DNA of 6,123 nucleotides from Acidobacteriota bacterium (GTDB lineage: Bacteria > Acidobacteriota > Blastocatellia > RBC074). Where the stretch lies: contig JABFSD010000315.1 in the NCBI GenBank assembly GCA_013140935.1, positions 1 to 6,123 of the forward strand. The letters are read 5' to 3'. A program made the translations under genes and the position numbers. Every line of letters begins with the position of its first letter. Within the stretch, counting starts at the first letter, position 1. The notes beneath the pieces were generated by a model. The model did not search any database. It worked only from the letters and a program-made list of their open reading frames with translations, and had not been told where the DNA came from. Below, one piece after another: positions 6,085-6,123 of this stretch.

Positions 6085-6113
6085 AATAGAGTCTGATCTT
6101 TTTCGTAGGTCAA
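6085..6113 (-). promoter_or_regulatory. Candidate promoter upstream of pyrD
   Basis: On the minus strand TTGACC (6113-6108; 4 of 6 to TTGACA) is followed by 17 bases and TCTATT (6090-6085; 4 of 6 to TATAAT). A transcript would start near 6078, leaving a leader of about 10 bases before the start codon. Only 54 bases lie between pyrD and the window edge, so this could instead be the tail of an upstream operon gene. Confidence 0.3.
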
Positions 6114-6123
6114 CGTTTGCAAC

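Overview
The window reads as a chromosomal housekeeping region of a bacterium. All recognisable genes lie on the minus strand, so transcription runs from the right edge to the left. No rRNA, tRNA, transposase, integrase, CRISPR array or phage gene is visible. The envelope proteins (a secreted M23 peptidase, a large exported DUF3108 protein, an FTR1 iron permease) next to a class 1B dihydroorotate dehydrogenase would suit an environmental lineage such as Acidobacteriota. That assignment is an impression from protein style and not a demonstrated placement.

Layout in transcription order. A possible sigma-70-type promoter near the right edge precedes pyrD (dihydroorotate dehydrogenase, class 1B; stop at 5137). 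After 111 bases comes a secreted M23 (LytM-type) metallopeptidase (about 5025-4144). Six bases later pyrF begins (orotidine-5'-phosphate decarboxylase, 4137-3385). PyrD and PyrF carry out two late steps of de novo UMP synthesis; the peptidase between them probably shares the transcript but has no evident metabolic link. After a 135-base gap lies a 525-residue exported protein built from two tandem DUF3108 domains (3249-1672). A 122-base gap then holds a good promoter, a Fur-box-like palindrome over its -35 element and a clear ribosome-binding site for an FTR1/EfeU-family iron permease (1549-773). That gene ends in a strong intrinsic terminator (about 741-699). The left end carries the first 185 codons of a B12-binding-domain radical SAM protein, cut by the window edge, which appears to start at a CTG codon.

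Nothing here amounts to a clearly new multi-gene system. The points most worth a second look are the Fur-like operator at the permease promoter, the apparent CTG start of the radical SAM gene, a loop-to-tail complementarity in the terminator, a pair of identical A/T dyads flanking the radical SAM leader, the heptad DNA repeat translated as the N-terminus of PyrF, the cell-wall peptidase inside the pyrimidine cluster, and the internal duplication in the DUF3108 protein.
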